A program made the translations under genes and the position numbers. A stretch of DNA of 64,000 nucleotides. Origin: Woeseiaceae bacterium. Lineage in GTDB: Bacteria; Pseudomonadota; Gammaproteobacteria; Steroidobacterales; Woeseiaceae. Every line of letters starts with the position of its first letter. Positions within the stretch are counted from its first letter, which is position 1. Location: contig JABDQH010000116.1 of assembly GCA_013042375.1 (NCBI GenBank), positions 24,926 through 88,925 of the forward strand, given 5' to 3'. This document shows positions 26,612 through 36,181 of this stretch, piece by piece. The notes below the pieces were generated by a model that was not told the DNA's origin, ran no database searches, and saw only the letters and a list, made by a program, of their open reading frames with translations.

Positions 26612-26639
26612 ATTGGGCAATCGCCAGTATTGTGCCAAT
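26612..26639. promoter_or_regulatory. Possible CysB-responsive control region of cysK
   Basis: Within the 214-bp cysB-cysK divergent gap, an imperfect dyad ATTGGGCAAT ... ATTGTGCCAAT (26612-26621 and 26629-26639) lies 36-63 bp upstream of the synthase ATG, where an activator site would be expected. CysB sites are degenerate, so the assignment rests on position and symmetry only. Confidence 0.3.
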
Positions 26640-26674
26640 ATGCCCCGATCAGCGCTCAGCAGGGGGATAAGACA

Positions 26675-27628
26675 ATGATCTACAATAATATCCTGGAAAC
26701 AATCGGTAACACGCCCGTGGTGCGACTCAATCGCATGGGCCCCGACCATGTCGAGATGTACGTCAAGGTCGAATCGTTCAACCCGATGGCCTCGGTCAAG
26801 GACCGCCTCGCTCTGGCCATCATAAAAGACGCGACGCAAAAAGGCGCGCTGCAGCCGGGACAGACGGTCATCGAGGCGACCTCGGGCAATACCGGCATTG
26901 CTCTGGCGATGGTGTGCGCGGCGACAGGTCATCCGTTTGTCGCGACCATGGCGGACTCGTTTTCGGTCGAGCGCCGCAAGATCATGCGCGGCCTCGGTGC
27001 CAGGGTCATACTGACGCCCGCCGCCGAGCGCGGCTCGGGCATGGTCCGCAAAGCCGCAGAACTGGCCGAGGAGCATGGCTGGTTTCTTGCCCGGCAGTTC
27101 GAGAACCCGGCGAATCCCGCGTACCACCGCAGCACGACGGGCCCCGAAATCCTCATTGATTTCGCGGGGCGGCGCCTCGACTACTGGGTCACGGGATATG
27201 GAACGGGTGGGACGATGACGGGTGCCGGGCAGGTGCTCAAGGCCGCTCGCCCCGATGTCAGGATCGTTGCAACCGAACCCGAGGCGGCGAAATTGCTGGC
27301 CGGCGACGACTGGCAGCCGCACAAGATCCAGGGCTGGACGCCGGACTTCGTTCCCGACGTGCTCGATCGCGACGTGTTCGATGAACTGCGAGCGGTTTCC
27401 GACGGCCGTGCCATCGAGGTCTCACGCGAGCTCGCACACAAGGAAGGCATATTCACGGGCATCTCAGCGGGCGCGACACTCGCCACGGCGCTCGACGTCG
27501 CCGAGGATGCGCCCGAAGGGGCGGTCGTTCTCGCGATGCTTCCCGATACGGGTGAGCGTTACCTGAGCACGCCGCTGTTCGAGGGCGTGAACGAAGGATC
27601 CGACGACGAGTGGCTCGGAGGGCTCTGA
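26675..27628 (+). CDS. cysK: Cysteine synthase (O-acetylserine sulfhydrylase)
   Basis: A 317-residue PLP enzyme making L-cysteine from O-acetylserine and sulphide or thiosulphate. The PLP lysine is Lys 42 in NPMASVKDRL; the substrate loop is EATSGNTG and the phosphate cup is GTGGTMTG. The C-terminal SAGATLATAL and LPDTGERY are family-standard. It could be CysK or CysM type; the MASVKDR lysine context and overall pattern lean slightly to CysM-like thiosulphate users, so the symbol is provisional. AGGGGG precedes the ATG at 26675. Confidence 0.92.
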   Translation: MIYNNILETIGNTPVVRLNRMGPDHVEMYVKVESFNPMASVKDRLALAIIKDATQKGALQPGQTVIEATSGNTGIALAMVCAATGHPFVATMADSFSVERRKIMRGLGARVILTPAAERGSGMVRKAAELAEEHGWFLARQFENPANPAYHRSTTGPEILIDFAGRRLDYWVTGYGTGGTMTGAGQVLKAARPDVRIVATEPEAAKLLAGDDWQPHKIQGWTPDFVPDVLDRDVFDELRAVSDGRAIEVSRELAHKEGIFTGISAGATLATALDVAEDAPEGAVVLAMLPDTGERYLSTPLFEGVNEGSDDEWLGGL

Positions 27629-27762
27629 TTTAGCGACGAAACCGCTCGTTTCGGCCGAGTCGCTGCGTCAGAATATCGGAGCTGAGACCTGAGTCACATC
27701 GCAGTCGCACCGGGGCTGGCAAGGTTTGCAGGTAGCGCGTTAAGTCGTGAACCGGAGCCCGT

Positions 27763-29979
27763 GTGGCCGCAAACCCGCAATCGCTGGAGGTCAAGAACAA
27801 TGTCAGCAAGGCGCAGGCCTTGCTGCACTCGCTCGTGCCACGAGCGCAATGCTTCTGCTATTACGACAATGCCCGCGACTGCGGCTGGAGCTCCGACGGC
27901 GTGCAGGATCACGAGCTTCACGATTTCATCACGGAGCTGCCCGATGAATTAATCGAGGGGCTCGCCGATGCAGACGAACCGCTGCGCAGGTCGCTGCCGT
28001 CGGGTCGTATCGTCATTATACTGCCCGTGGATGGCCGGCAAGGCGAGCGCCTCGGCATGCTTGTTGCCCTGTTCTCGAAGGATGCCGGCAAGTCGGCATC
28101 GTTCAACCCGGGACTGATTCGCAACATACTCGTGCCCGCGATCGATGTTATTGCCGAGAGTCTCCATATCGCGAGCAGGCTCGGGTTGATGGAGCGCGAG
28201 GTTGCGAGGGCCAGGGCGGAACTCGATATCGTCTACGATATCGACGAGAAGATACATGGTGCCAGGACACGCCAGTCCAGCCTCGGGCAGCTCGTCGGGC
28301 AAAGCGGGCGTTTTCTCGGCATCGGCTACAGCGTGCTTATGATTCCCTCGAAACGCATTCGCATAAGTGCCACGCATTCGAGCTGGAAAAACGTCAACCG
28401 TAAGGTGCTCAACCGGTATCTCGTCGAACAGCTCTTCGCGCAGGTCGAAGGTGAGCGCGCACCGGTCATCTTCCAGATTCCGTCGGTCGAAGGATCCGAC
28501 GTCGCAGCCGCACATGGCTACGAGGCGTTGCTGAGCCCATTGCTGGACAGCCAGGACAACGTCGAGGGCGTGCTCGCGCAGATCGGCCGCGTCGAGCAGC
28601 AGCCGTTCAAAAAATCAGACATCCGCTTTATGGCGAATGTCGTCCGCAAGGTTACGCATGTCATCGACGAGTCCTTCGATACGATGACCGGCTTCATGAA
28701 CCGGTCCGGCTTCGAAGATCAACTCAACGAAGTCAGCGAGGAGCTGGAACCGGGCGACGAGGCGCACCAGCTGATTTATTTCGATCTCGATAATCTGCAG
28801 CTCGTCAACGATACCTTCGGGCGTGAGGCGGGTGACGAAGTCATCATGCGCGTCGCGCGCCTGCTCGAGCAAGACCTGCCTAAGACCGGTGTCGTTTCGC
28901 GACTCGCGGGTGACGAATTCTGCATGCTGCTGACGCGCACGGACCTGACGATGGCGCTCGATCGCGCCAATAAGATTCGGGAACAAAGCGGCAGCCTGCG
29001 ATATCTCGAGGGTGACAAGTCCCTGCAGGTAACGATGAGCATCGGCGTTGCCGAATTGAATTACGAGACGAACGCGAGGGGCAGCGCATTGACCCACGCC
29101 CGCATGGCATGCCAGGCGGCAAAGGACCGCGGACGCGACAGGGTCGAGGTGTACGACGAAGACGACCAGAGCATCCTGCGTCGCTACGACGACATGCAGC
29201 TCGTATCCGAGATTCAGAGGGCGATCGACGGGCAGGGTCTCGAGCTCATGGCACAGCCCATCAAGTGCCTGACCTCCAAAAACCACAATCCCCGATGCGA
29301 GGTCCTGCTGAGGATGGTGGACTCTCACGGCGAGCGAGTGGACACGGGCGCCCTGTTCTCCGCGGCGGAGCGGTATCGCCTGATGCCGCAGATCGACCGC
29401 TGGGTCGTGTCGTCGACGATCGCGACGCTGGTCGCGGCTCGCGAACAGCTCGAGGAACAGTCGGCCGTAATCTCGATCAACCTGTCGGGCCAGTCGCTCG
29501 GTGACAAAGAAATTCTCGAATTCATCGAAGGGGAGATCAAGCAGAGTGGCCTGTCGCCCGGGCGCCTGTGCTTCGAAATCACCGAGTCGGCGGCCGTGGC
29601 GAAACTCGACAGGGCACAGGTCTTCATTGACCGGCTGCGCCAACTCGGCTGTGGCTTCTCGCTCGACGATTTCGGCGCGGGCCTGAGTTCCTTCGCGTAT
29701 CTGAAGAATTTCAAGGTCGATATGCTCAAGATCGACGGTGGTTTTGTCCACGACATCACGACCAATCGAATCTCGGAATCGATGGTTGCGGCGATCACGC
29801 AGGTGGCCAAGGTCATGGAGCTCGAAACTGTCGCCGAGTACGTCGAAGACGAGGCGACGCGCGAGCTTGTCGCAAGTCTCGGCGTCGATTATGCGCAGGG
29901 CCACAGCATCGGCAGACCGGTCCCGATTCGGGAAGCACTGGCATCGATGTCGGAGACGTCGGAGTCTCGCTCGGACTGA
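27763..29979 (+). CDS. GGDEF-EAL protein, predicted c-di-GMP phosphodiesterase
   Basis: A 738-residue protein. The N-terminal half (to about residue 315) is GAF-like with no membrane helix. The GGDEF domain has a degenerate signature, RLAGDEF instead of RGGDEF. The EAL domain starts as EVLLR and keeps the metal and catalytic residues: N in SINLSGQ, E in CFEITES, DD in SLDDFGAG, K in DMLKIDG, E in ETVAEYV and Q in YAQGHSIG. It should therefore hydrolyse c-di-GMP, with GGDEF either weak or a GTP sensor. Translation starts at GTG 27763 with GGAG upstream. It could influence pilus function encoded elsewhere in the window. Confidence 0.92.
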   Translation: MAANPQSLEVKNNVSKAQALLHSLVPRAQCFCYYDNARDCGWSSDGVQDHELHDFITELPDELIEGLADADEPLRRSLPSGRIVIILPVDGRQGERLGMLVALFSKDAGKSASFNPGLIRNILVPAIDVIAESLHIASRLGLMEREVARARAELDIVYDIDEKIHGARTRQSSLGQLVGQSGRFLGIGYSVLMIPSKRIRISATHSSWKNVNRKVLNRYLVEQLFAQVEGERAPVIFQIPSVEGSDVAAAHGYEALLSPLLDSQDNVEGVLAQIGRVEQQPFKKSDIRFMANVVRKVTHVIDESFDTMTGFMNRSGFEDQLNEVSEELEPGDEAHQLIYFDLDNLQLVNDTFGREAGDEVIMRVARLLEQDLPKTGVVSRLAGDEFCMLLTRTDLTMALDRANKIREQSGSLRYLEGDKSLQVTMSIGVAELNYETNARGSALTHARMACQAAKDRGRDRVEVYDEDDQSILRRYDDMQLVSEIQRAIDGQGLELMAQPIKCLTSKNHNPRCEVLLRMVDSHGERVDTGALFSAAERYRLMPQIDRWVVSSTIATLVAAREQLEEQSAVISINLSGQSLGDKEILEFIEGEIKQSGLSPGRLCFEITESAAVAKLDRAQVFIDRLRQLGCGFSLDDFGAGLSSFAYLKNFKVDMLKIDGGFVHDITTNRISESMVAAITQVAKVMELETVAEYVEDEATRELVASLGVDYAQGHSIGRPVPIREALASMSETSESRSD

Positions 29980-30047
29980 GGCCCGGCCGGGGGCTGTGTG
30001 CCTGATTTGTGCCGGAGCCGCCGCATTTTTTCGATAGACTGCGGGCC

Positions 30048-32873
30048 ATGGATTCCGATCCCTCGTCGCTGCCCGACGCGCTCCGTGAGCCGGTCGGGAA
30101 CTGGCTCGAACGATACGGCGAGCAGCCTCATGCCGATACGTTGCAGCGGCTCGCTGCCTGCAGCGAGTTCGCCGGCGCCCTCGTGCTGCGCGATATCGCA
30201 TGGTTCCTCGAAAACGTCGGGAGTTTCGATCAGCCGCCGGATGCGGCTGGGCTCGAGTCGCTCGTCGACGACGCCGGCGATGTCGAGTCCGTCAAGCGAA
30301 CCCTGAGGCGTTATCGCAATCGCTTCATGCTGCATATCCTGTGGCGCGAGGTCTTTGGCCTGGCGAGCCTGGATGAGACGCTGCAGTCTCTTTCGTCGCT
30401 TGCGGACCGTATGCTCGACGTCGCGACGCGCCGCGCGGAGCGCGCCCTCGAACCGCGCTACGGCAGCCTGCGCGATCGTGACGGACGCAGGGTGCCGCTC
30501 GTCATCCTGGGCATGGGTAAGCTCGGCGGGCGTGAACTCAATTTCTCATCGGACGTCGACCTGATATTCCTGTATCCCGATGACGGCGAGACCGACGGCG
30601 CCAAGTGCATCACAGCCCAGGAGTATTTCGGCCGCCTGACGCGCCAGGTTATCGCGTTACTCGACGAGACCACGGTCGATGGCTTCGTATTTCGCATCGA
30701 CACGCGCCTGCGACCGTTCGGCGACAGCGGGCCGCCCGTTGTCAGCTTCGGCGCGCTCGAGTCCTACCTGCTGCAACACGGGCGCGATTGGGAACGATAC
30801 GCCTACGTCAAGGCACGCATCGTCGGACCGTGGCCGGGCGACGATGTTGCCGAAGACCTGTACGGCAACCTGATCCGGCCGTTCGTCTATCGTCGGTACA
30901 TCGACTACGGCGTTTTCGAGTCGCTGCGGGAGATGCACGCGATGATTGCCGAAGAAGTACGCAGGCGCGAGCTGCAGGACAACGTCAAGCTCGGCCCGGG
31001 CGGCATTCGCGAGGCCGAGTTCGTGGTGCAATCCCTGCAACTCGTCCGCGGTGGCAGTGACGCTACGTTGCAGACACAGGCGCTGCAGGACGCACTCCCG
31101 AGCCTGGTCAACAGTCGCGGACTCACCGCTGCCGAAGCCGATCGGTTGCGGGAAGCGTATCGATTTCTGCGTCGCGTCGAAAATTTCATCCAGGCAATGC
31201 AGGACAGGCAAACGCACGACTTGCCGCGAGACGCGGTGGGCCGGAGCCGCCTGTGCGTGGCTATGCGCTACCCGGACTGGGAGACGCTGGCCGCCGAGAT
31301 CGATGTGCAGCGTGGCGCAATTGCGGCGCAATTCGACCGCGTGGCGTTTCGCGACACCGACCAGGATGCGCCGCTGCTCGAGCGCCTCGAGCGCGCCTGG
31401 GAGACCGGTCTTGCCCGCGAGTCCTGGAACGAACTCCTCGACAACGAAGGATTCAGAGATGCGCCCCGGCTTGCGGCCACGCTGGCCGCGTTTGCTGGCG
31501 CGGCCGGGACCCGGCAGCTCGATGCGACCTCACGCGCGCGGCTCGCCCGCTTCCTGCCGCGCCTGCTGGTCGAGGTCGGTGCATCGGACACGCCCGGCAC
31601 GGCGCTGACGAGATCGCTCGGCGTCGTCGAGCGCATCCTGCGCCGCAGCGCCTACCTGTCGTTGCTCAACGAGAACCAGGGCGCGCTGGCGCGTCTCGTC
31701 GGCATGTGCGCGCGCAGCAGCTATGTCGCGGATCAGCTGGCGCGGTTCCCGGTGCTGCTTGACGAACTGCTCGACCCGCATTCGTGGACGGCGTCGGTCA
31801 CGCGCGAGGATATCGTCAGGGACCTCGACGCGCGCCTTGCCGACGAGGATGACGACAGTGAAGGCCGCATGCAGGCGATCGGCCAGTTCCAGCGTGCCTC
31901 CATGTTCCGTATCGCGGTCGCCGATTTCAGCGGCAACCTGCCGATCATGAAGGTCAGCGACGGGCTGACGTGGCTGGCCGAAGCGGTCCTCGCCGAAGCG
32001 CTGCGCGTCGCGTGGCAAGATCTGACCTCCCGGCATGGCGTGCCGTGTTATCTCCTCGACGGCGTGGAACACGAGGCGGGCTTCGGCATCATTGCCTACG
32101 GCAAGCTCGGCGGTCTCGAGCTGTCCTACGGGTCCGACCTCGACATCGTGTTCCTGCACGATTCGCGCGGCAGCAGGCAAAACACCGACGGCGGCAAGTC
32201 GCTCGATAACGGTCTTTTCTTCGGCCGGCTGGTGCGCCGCCTGGTCCATTTCCTGACGATGCAGACGGGCTCGGGGCAGCTCTACGAAATCGATACACGC
32301 CTGCGGCCGGACGGGCGCTCCGGCCTGCTCGTCACCAGCACCGAGGCGTTCGAACGCTACCAGGTAGACAACGCGTGGACCTGGGAGCACCAGGCGCTGC
32401 TGCGGGCGCGACCGGTCGCGGGCAGCGCGGCGATCGCGGACGACTTCACACGCATACGGCGCGAAACGCTGGTCGGGCGTGTGCGGCGCGACACGCTGCG
32501 CGACGATGTCAACTCGATGCGGCAGCGCATGCGCAAGAATCTGGACCGCAGCGACGCGCAGCTGTTCGATCTCAAGAACGGCCGGGGCGGAATCGGTGAC
32601 ATCGAGTTTCTCGTGCAGTTTCTCGTGCTCGAGAATGCCCGTGAGCAACCCGACGTTATCTTCTGGTCGGACAACATCCGTCAGCTCGACGCGCTGGTTG
32701 CCGCCGGCTGCATCGAAAAGCGCGACGGTGACGCGCTCCAGGATGCGTACCGGGCGTACCGCCGGCGCGCGCATCACCTCGTGCTCGACGAACGCCCGCC
32801 GCTTGTTCCCCTGGCCGAGTTCGCGTCGTCGCGCGACTTCGTCGCCCAAAAATGGGACGAGTGGCTGGGTTGA
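30048..32873 (+). CDS. glnE: Bifunctional glutamine synthetase adenylyltransferase/adenylyl-removing enzyme
   Basis: A 941-residue enzyme that switches glutamine synthetase activity by adding or removing AMP, under control of PII. Two nucleotidyltransferase domains are visible, each with GKLGG-x-EL-x-x-x-SD-x-D: GKLGGRELNFSSDVDLIF in the N-terminal half and GKLGGLELSYGSDLDIVF in the C-terminal half. Helical PII-binding regions separate them. Length matches E. coli GlnE (946). The ATG at 30048 fits the family N-terminus better than a GTG at 30009. Confidence 0.96.
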   Translation: MDSDPSSLPDALREPVGNWLERYGEQPHADTLQRLAACSEFAGALVLRDIAWFLENVGSFDQPPDAAGLESLVDDAGDVESVKRTLRRYRNRFMLHILWREVFGLASLDETLQSLSSLADRMLDVATRRAERALEPRYGSLRDRDGRRVPLVILGMGKLGGRELNFSSDVDLIFLYPDDGETDGAKCITAQEYFGRLTRQVIALLDETTVDGFVFRIDTRLRPFGDSGPPVVSFGALESYLLQHGRDWERYAYVKARIVGPWPGDDVAEDLYGNLIRPFVYRRYIDYGVFESLREMHAMIAEEVRRRELQDNVKLGPGGIREAEFVVQSLQLVRGGSDATLQTQALQDALPSLVNSRGLTAAEADRLREAYRFLRRVENFIQAMQDRQTHDLPRDAVGRSRLCVAMRYPDWETLAAEIDVQRGAIAAQFDRVAFRDTDQDAPLLERLERAWETGLARESWNELLDNEGFRDAPRLAATLAAFAGAAGTRQLDATSRARLARFLPRLLVEVGASDTPGTALTRSLGVVERILRRSAYLSLLNENQGALARLVGMCARSSYVADQLARFPVLLDELLDPHSWTASVTREDIVRDLDARLADEDDDSEGRMQAIGQFQRASMFRIAVADFSGNLPIMKVSDGLTWLAEAVLAEALRVAWQDLTSRHGVPCYLLDGVEHEAGFGIIAYGKLGGLELSYGSDLDIVFLHDSRGSRQNTDGGKSLDNGLFFGRLVRRLVHFLTMQTGSGQLYEIDTRLRPDGRSGLLVTSTEAFERYQVDNAWTWEHQALLRARPVAGSAAIADDFTRIRRETLVGRVRRDTLRDDVNSMRQRMRKNLDRSDAQLFDLKNGRGGIGDIEFLVQFLVLENAREQPDVIFWSDNIRQLDALVAAGCIEKRDGDALQDAYRAYRRRAHHLVLDERPPLVPLAEFASSRDFVAQKWDEWLG

Positions 32874-32915
32874 GCATATAATTCGCGACCACGGCACGAC
32901 GACGAGAGGAATCAC

Positions 32916-33146
32916 GTGAGCCCCAGAACTGGAACCGTCGACCAGGACCTGATCCCGGCCAACGCGCAGAACCGTTACGGCGTCCGGAAATCCGACCTGC
33001 CCCTGAGCTGCCCCATGCCCGGCATGTACCTGTGGAATTCGCACCCCAAGGTGTTCATCCCGGTTGCCGCGACGGGCGAGGCCAAGTGTCCCTATTGCGG
33101 CGCGCAGTACTACATGCTGGATGACGCTGGCGGCAGTGCTTCCTGA
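32916..33146 (+). CDS. CHCC-type zinc-finger protein
   Basis: A 76-residue protein of the zf-CHCC family (PF10276; homologous to the NDUFS6 zinc domain). Metal ligands are the Cys of LSCPMP, the His of NSHPKVF and the CPYC pair. Translation begins at GTG 32916 after a GAGAGGA site. Its last base is the first base of the hldD start (TGATG), so it is coupled to heptose synthesis genes. The function of bacterial members is not established. Confidence 0.88.
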   Translation: MSPRTGTVDQDLIPANAQNRYGVRKSDLPLSCPMPGMYLWNSHPKVFIPVAATGEAKCPYCGAQYYMLDDAGGSAS

Positions 33147-34099
33147 TGTACGTCGTTACCGGGGGCGCCGGCTTCATCGGAAGTAACCTGGTTCATGCGC
33201 TCGCGGAGCGTGGGCACGATGTCGTTGTCGTCGATGATCTCGAGGACGGGCACAAGTTCGTCAACATCTCGGATCTGCCGATTGCCGACTATCTCGATAA
33301 AGACGATTTCCTGAATCGTCTCGAGACGGACAGGGCGTTCGCGAAGCACCTCACGGCCGTGTTCCACCAGGGCGCCTGCTCGGCGACGACCGAATGGGAC
33401 GGTCGCTTCATGATGCGCAACAACTACGGCTATTCACAGACGTTGCTGCATCACTGCCTCGAACACCATACGCCTTACATTTACGCATCCTCGGCCGCCG
33501 TTTACGGGGGCTCGCAGAAATTCGTCGAGGACCCGCGCTACGAAAATCCGCTCAATGTATACGGATACTCGAAACTGCAGTTCGATCGTTACGTGCGGCG
33601 CGTCGCGGCAAATCCAGACAGCCAGGTCGTCGGTCTGCGTTATTTCAACGTGTACGGCCCGCGCGAGCAGCACAAAGGCTCGATGGCGAGCGTCGCATTT
33701 CACTTCAGCAACCAGGTGCTCGTGGACGGCGAGGCACGGCTCTTCGAGGGCTCGGGCGGTTACGACGATGGCGGCCAGCTGCGTGACTTCGTCTATATCG
33801 ATGACGTCTGCGAAGTGAATCTCTGGTTCCTCGATCACCCCGAGGTCTCCGGTATCTACAATACGGGCACGGGCCGCGCGCAGAGTTTCAACGACGTTGC
33901 CAATGCCGTGATTGCGTGGCACGGCAAGGGCAATATTCGCTACGTGCCGTTCCCCGAACACCTCGAAGGCGCATACCAGAGTTATACGCAGGCCGACCTG
34001 ACGGCCTTGCGCGCATGCGGTTGCGACGTCGACTTCCGACCGGTTGAACAGGGCGTGCCGGCGTACCTGGACGAACTTTGCGGACCACGGCAACGCTAG
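33146..34099 (+). CDS. hldD: ADP-L-glycero-D-manno-heptose 6-epimerase
   Basis: A 317-residue short-chain dehydrogenase/epimerase that makes ADP-L-glycero-beta-D-manno-heptose for the LPS inner core. It has the NAD(P) loop GGAGFIGSN, catalytic YGYSKLQFD (Tyr and Lys), the substrate-site AAVYGG, and the HldD-specific [13 protein letters not shown] and [13 protein letters not shown]. Length is standard. It overlaps waaF by 22 bp. Confidence 0.96.
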   Translation: MYVVTGGAGFIGSNLVHALAERGHDVVVVDDLEDGHKFVNISDLPIADYLDKDDFLNRLETDRAFAKHLTAVFHQGACSATTEWDGRFMMRNNYGYSQTLLHHCLEHHTPYIYASSAAVYGGSQKFVEDPRYENPLNVYGYSKLQFDRYVRRVAANPDSQVVGLRYFNVYGPREQHKGSMASVAFHFSNQVLVDGEARLFEGSGGYDDGGQLRDFVYIDDVCEVNLWFLDHPEVSGIYNTGTGRAQSFNDVANAVIAWHGKGNIRYVPFPEHLEGAYQSYTQADLTALRACGCDVDFRPVEQGVPAYLDELCGPRQR

Positions 34100-35079
34100 T
34101 CGTCGGGCCGTCATGGGTCGGCGACATGGTCATGGCCCAGTCGCTGCTGCGGCTCCTCAAAGCGCGCGACCCGGAGCGGGCGCTCGACGTGCTGGCCCCG
34201 GCATGGTCGCTGCCGATCGTTTCCCGCATGCCCGAAGTACGCCGGGGCATCGCATCCGAAACCGCGCACGGCGAGATCGGATTCGCGAAACGTCGGCGCA
34301 TTGCCGCCGGCCTGCGTGGCGACTACGACACCGCCATCGTTATGCCACGCTCCTTCAAGGCGGCGTTGATCCCCTGGTTCGCCCGCATACCGCGGCGCAT
34401 CGGCTTTCGTGGCGAATCGCGGTTCTTCCTGATCAACGAGGTGCGTCCGTTCGACCCGATCGTCCTCGACCAGACCGTGAAACGCTTCGTTGCGCTCGGG
34501 CTCGATGCGGGGGAGGAGCTGCCGGGCGCAGTGCCCCTGCCGTCACTCAAGGTCAACGATGAAAACCGCGAGCGCGCACTGCGCGCGCTCGGCCTGTCTG
34601 TCGATCGACCCGTTGTCGCAATGATGCCCGGCGCCGAGTACGGGCCGGCCAAGTGCTGGCCGCTCGAGTACTTCGCCGCACTGGCGCGGCGGCTCGACGA
34701 CGCGGGATACGCCGTGTGGATCCTCGGGTCGGACAAGGATCGCCCGGCCGGCGACGCCATCGCCGCTGCCGCCACGGCTGTAAATCTCTGCGGACGGACC
34801 TCCCTCGAGGACGTTATCGACCTCCTCTCTGCCTGCGAGCGGGCCGTGTCGAACGATTCGGGCCTCATGCACATCGCGGCGGCCGTCGGTACGCACGTTC
34901 ACGGCATTTATGGCTCATCTTCGCCGAAATTCACGCCACCGCTCACGAAAAGTCGCGATATTCACGAAATTCACCTGGATTGCCGGCCTTGCTTCGAACG
35001 CGAGTGCCCGCTGGGCCACACGAAGTGCCTTCGCGACCTCTACCCCGACGCTATTTACGATAAAATAGCGGAAAAATAA
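34078..35079 (+). CDS. waaF: LPS heptosyltransferase II
   Basis: A 333-residue GT9 glycosyltransferase adding the second heptose of the inner core. Family motifs are [17 protein letters not shown] at the N-terminus, [13 protein letters not shown], and the ADP-heptose site [25 protein letters not shown] is a conserved C-terminal feature. The start is probably TTG at 34078: the conserved PSWVGDM begins eleven residues later and no ATG or GTG precedes it in frame near there. It overlaps hldD by 22 bp and ends 2 bp before the convergent GT9 gene. Confidence 0.94.
   Translation: MRTTATLVVGPSWVGDMVMAQSLLRLLKARDPERALDVLAPAWSLPIVSRMPEVRRGIASETAHGEIGFAKRRRIAAGLRGDYDTAIVMPRSFKAALIPWFARIPRRIGFRGESRFFLINEVRPFDPIVLDQTVKRFVALGLDAGEELPGAVPLPSLKVNDENRERALRALGLSVDRPVVAMMPGAEYGPAKCWPLEYFAALARRLDDAGYAVWILGSDKDRPAGDAIAAAATAVNLCGRTSLEDVIDLLSACERAVSNDSGLMHIAAAVGTHVHGIYGSSSPKFTPPLTKSRDIHEIHLDCRPCFERECPLGHTKCLRDLYPDAIYDKIAEK
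35049..35070. other. Hairpin in the 3' end of waaF
   Basis: CGCTATTT (35049-35056) pairs with AAATAGCG (35063-35070) around a six-base loop, just before the waaF stop and 12 bp from the convergent stop. A short A-rich run follows. It could work as a weak transcript boundary in the 2-bp gap between two convergent genes; there is no good U-tract, so a terminator call is not made. Confidence 0.4.
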
Positions 35080-35081
35080 CG

Positions 35082-36146
35082 CTAATTGCCGCGATCGTCG
35101 AAGAAAAGGTCGATCTTTTCAACGACGTCGGCGACCGTGATCAGGTCCATTGCATCGGCATGACGGACCCTTTGGCCCCAACGAAGATCGGCGACGTTCT
35201 TACCAAGATAGCGGGATATCGCGTCCGGATAGCGATTTATCGTGTACTTTTGCGACAAATAAGGGCCGGTCCGTGACGGATTCGATGTGGCGTACAGGCC
35301 GACAACGCCGGTTCCGAGGGCTGTCGCGATATGGGCAGGACCGGAGTCCGGGCAAATGACGAGGTCGGCCTCGGCGATCAGCGCCGCCAGCCGCTTGAGA
35401 GTCGTCGCGCCGACGAGGTTGTCGACGCCCTCGGCCGAGGCCAGTCGACTGCCGTATTCGATCTCGAGATCCGACGGTCCGCCCGTGATCACGACGCGGG
35501 CGCCGTAACGGCGCGAGAGGTGGTCGATGATCGCGGCGAAATTGGCGGCGCCCCAGTTGCGGTAGTTGCGCGCGCGCTGGCTGGTGCAGGGGCTGATCAC
35601 GACCAGCGGCCTGCCACTGGCCCGGTAGCCTGCGGCGAACGCGCGGTCGGCCTCCGGTAGCGGGATGTCCCAGCGCAAGGCGTGCTCCCCGGCGCCGATG
35701 GCCGTCGCGAATCCCATCATGGCCTCCATCGCGTGCTCGCCCCGGGCGGGCGCAATGCGGCGGCTCGTGAGCAGCCACTGGAAGTCCCTGGCCCGTCGAC
35801 GATCGAAGCCGAGGCGAACGTCGGCAGGCAACAGGCGAATGAGGAAATTGGCGCGCATCGAGGCATGCATGCACAGCGCGACGTCGAAGTGCCTGCCGGC
35901 GAGCGCCGCCCGGACGTCGTGGTAGGCGGCGCGGCCACGGGACTTGTCGAACACGACAAAATCGATATCCGGAATATCCGACATCAGCCCGGCCTCGGTC
36001 CGGCCGATAATCCAGGTTATGTCACTGTCGGGCCAGGTGTCCTGCAGCCGCCGGATGACGGCAAGTGCGTGGCAAGTATCGCCAATGGCCGACAGGCGCA
36101 ATACGCAGATGCTACGAGGCTTCGATTGCAGGTCCAAATCAGGCAA
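35082..36146 (-). CDS. Glycosyltransferase family 9 protein, heptosyltransferase I-like
   Basis: A 354-residue GT9 enzyme with the N-terminal CVLRLSAIGDTCHALAVIR (GD heptosyltransferase motif) and the nucleotide-sugar site ICPDSGPAHIATALGTGVVGLYA. By context it should be the heptosyltransferase I (WaaC) partner of WaaF, adding heptose to Kdo; a RfaQ-like role cannot be excluded. It is on the opposite strand from waaF and convergent with it, unlike the usual waaF-waaC operon order. Confidence 0.88.
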   Translation of the reverse strand: MPDLDLQSKPRSICVLRLSAIGDTCHALAVIRRLQDTWPDSDITWIIGRTEAGLMSDIPDIDFVVFDKSRGRAAYHDVRAALAGRHFDVALCMHASMRANFLIRLLPADVRLGFDRRRARDFQWLLTSRRIAPARGEHAMEAMMGFATAIGAGEHALRWDIPLPEADRAFAAGYRASGRPLVVISPCTSQRARNYRNWGAANFAAIIDHLSRRYGARVVITGGPSDLEIEYGSRLASAEGVDNLVGATTLKRLAALIAEADLVICPDSGPAHIATALGTGVVGLYATSNPSRTGPYLSQKYTINRYPDAISRYLGKNVADLRWGQRVRHADAMDLITVADVVEKIDLFFDDRGN

Positions 36147-36181
36147 TATCCGGGCACGTGATGCTGTAAGGAAAAGGTCCG

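Noticed and set aside
27637..27653. CGAAAC/GTTTCG hairpin after the cysteine synthase gene
   Set aside because: Only six pairs and no U-tract; not called as a terminator.
28615..30201. 528-codon open frame antisense to the GGDEF-EAL gene
   Set aside because: Shadow of a real gene; no domain or start context.
31530..33044. 504-codon open frame antisense to glnE
   Set aside because: Shadow; GlnE's two nucleotidyltransferase motifs settle the coding strand.
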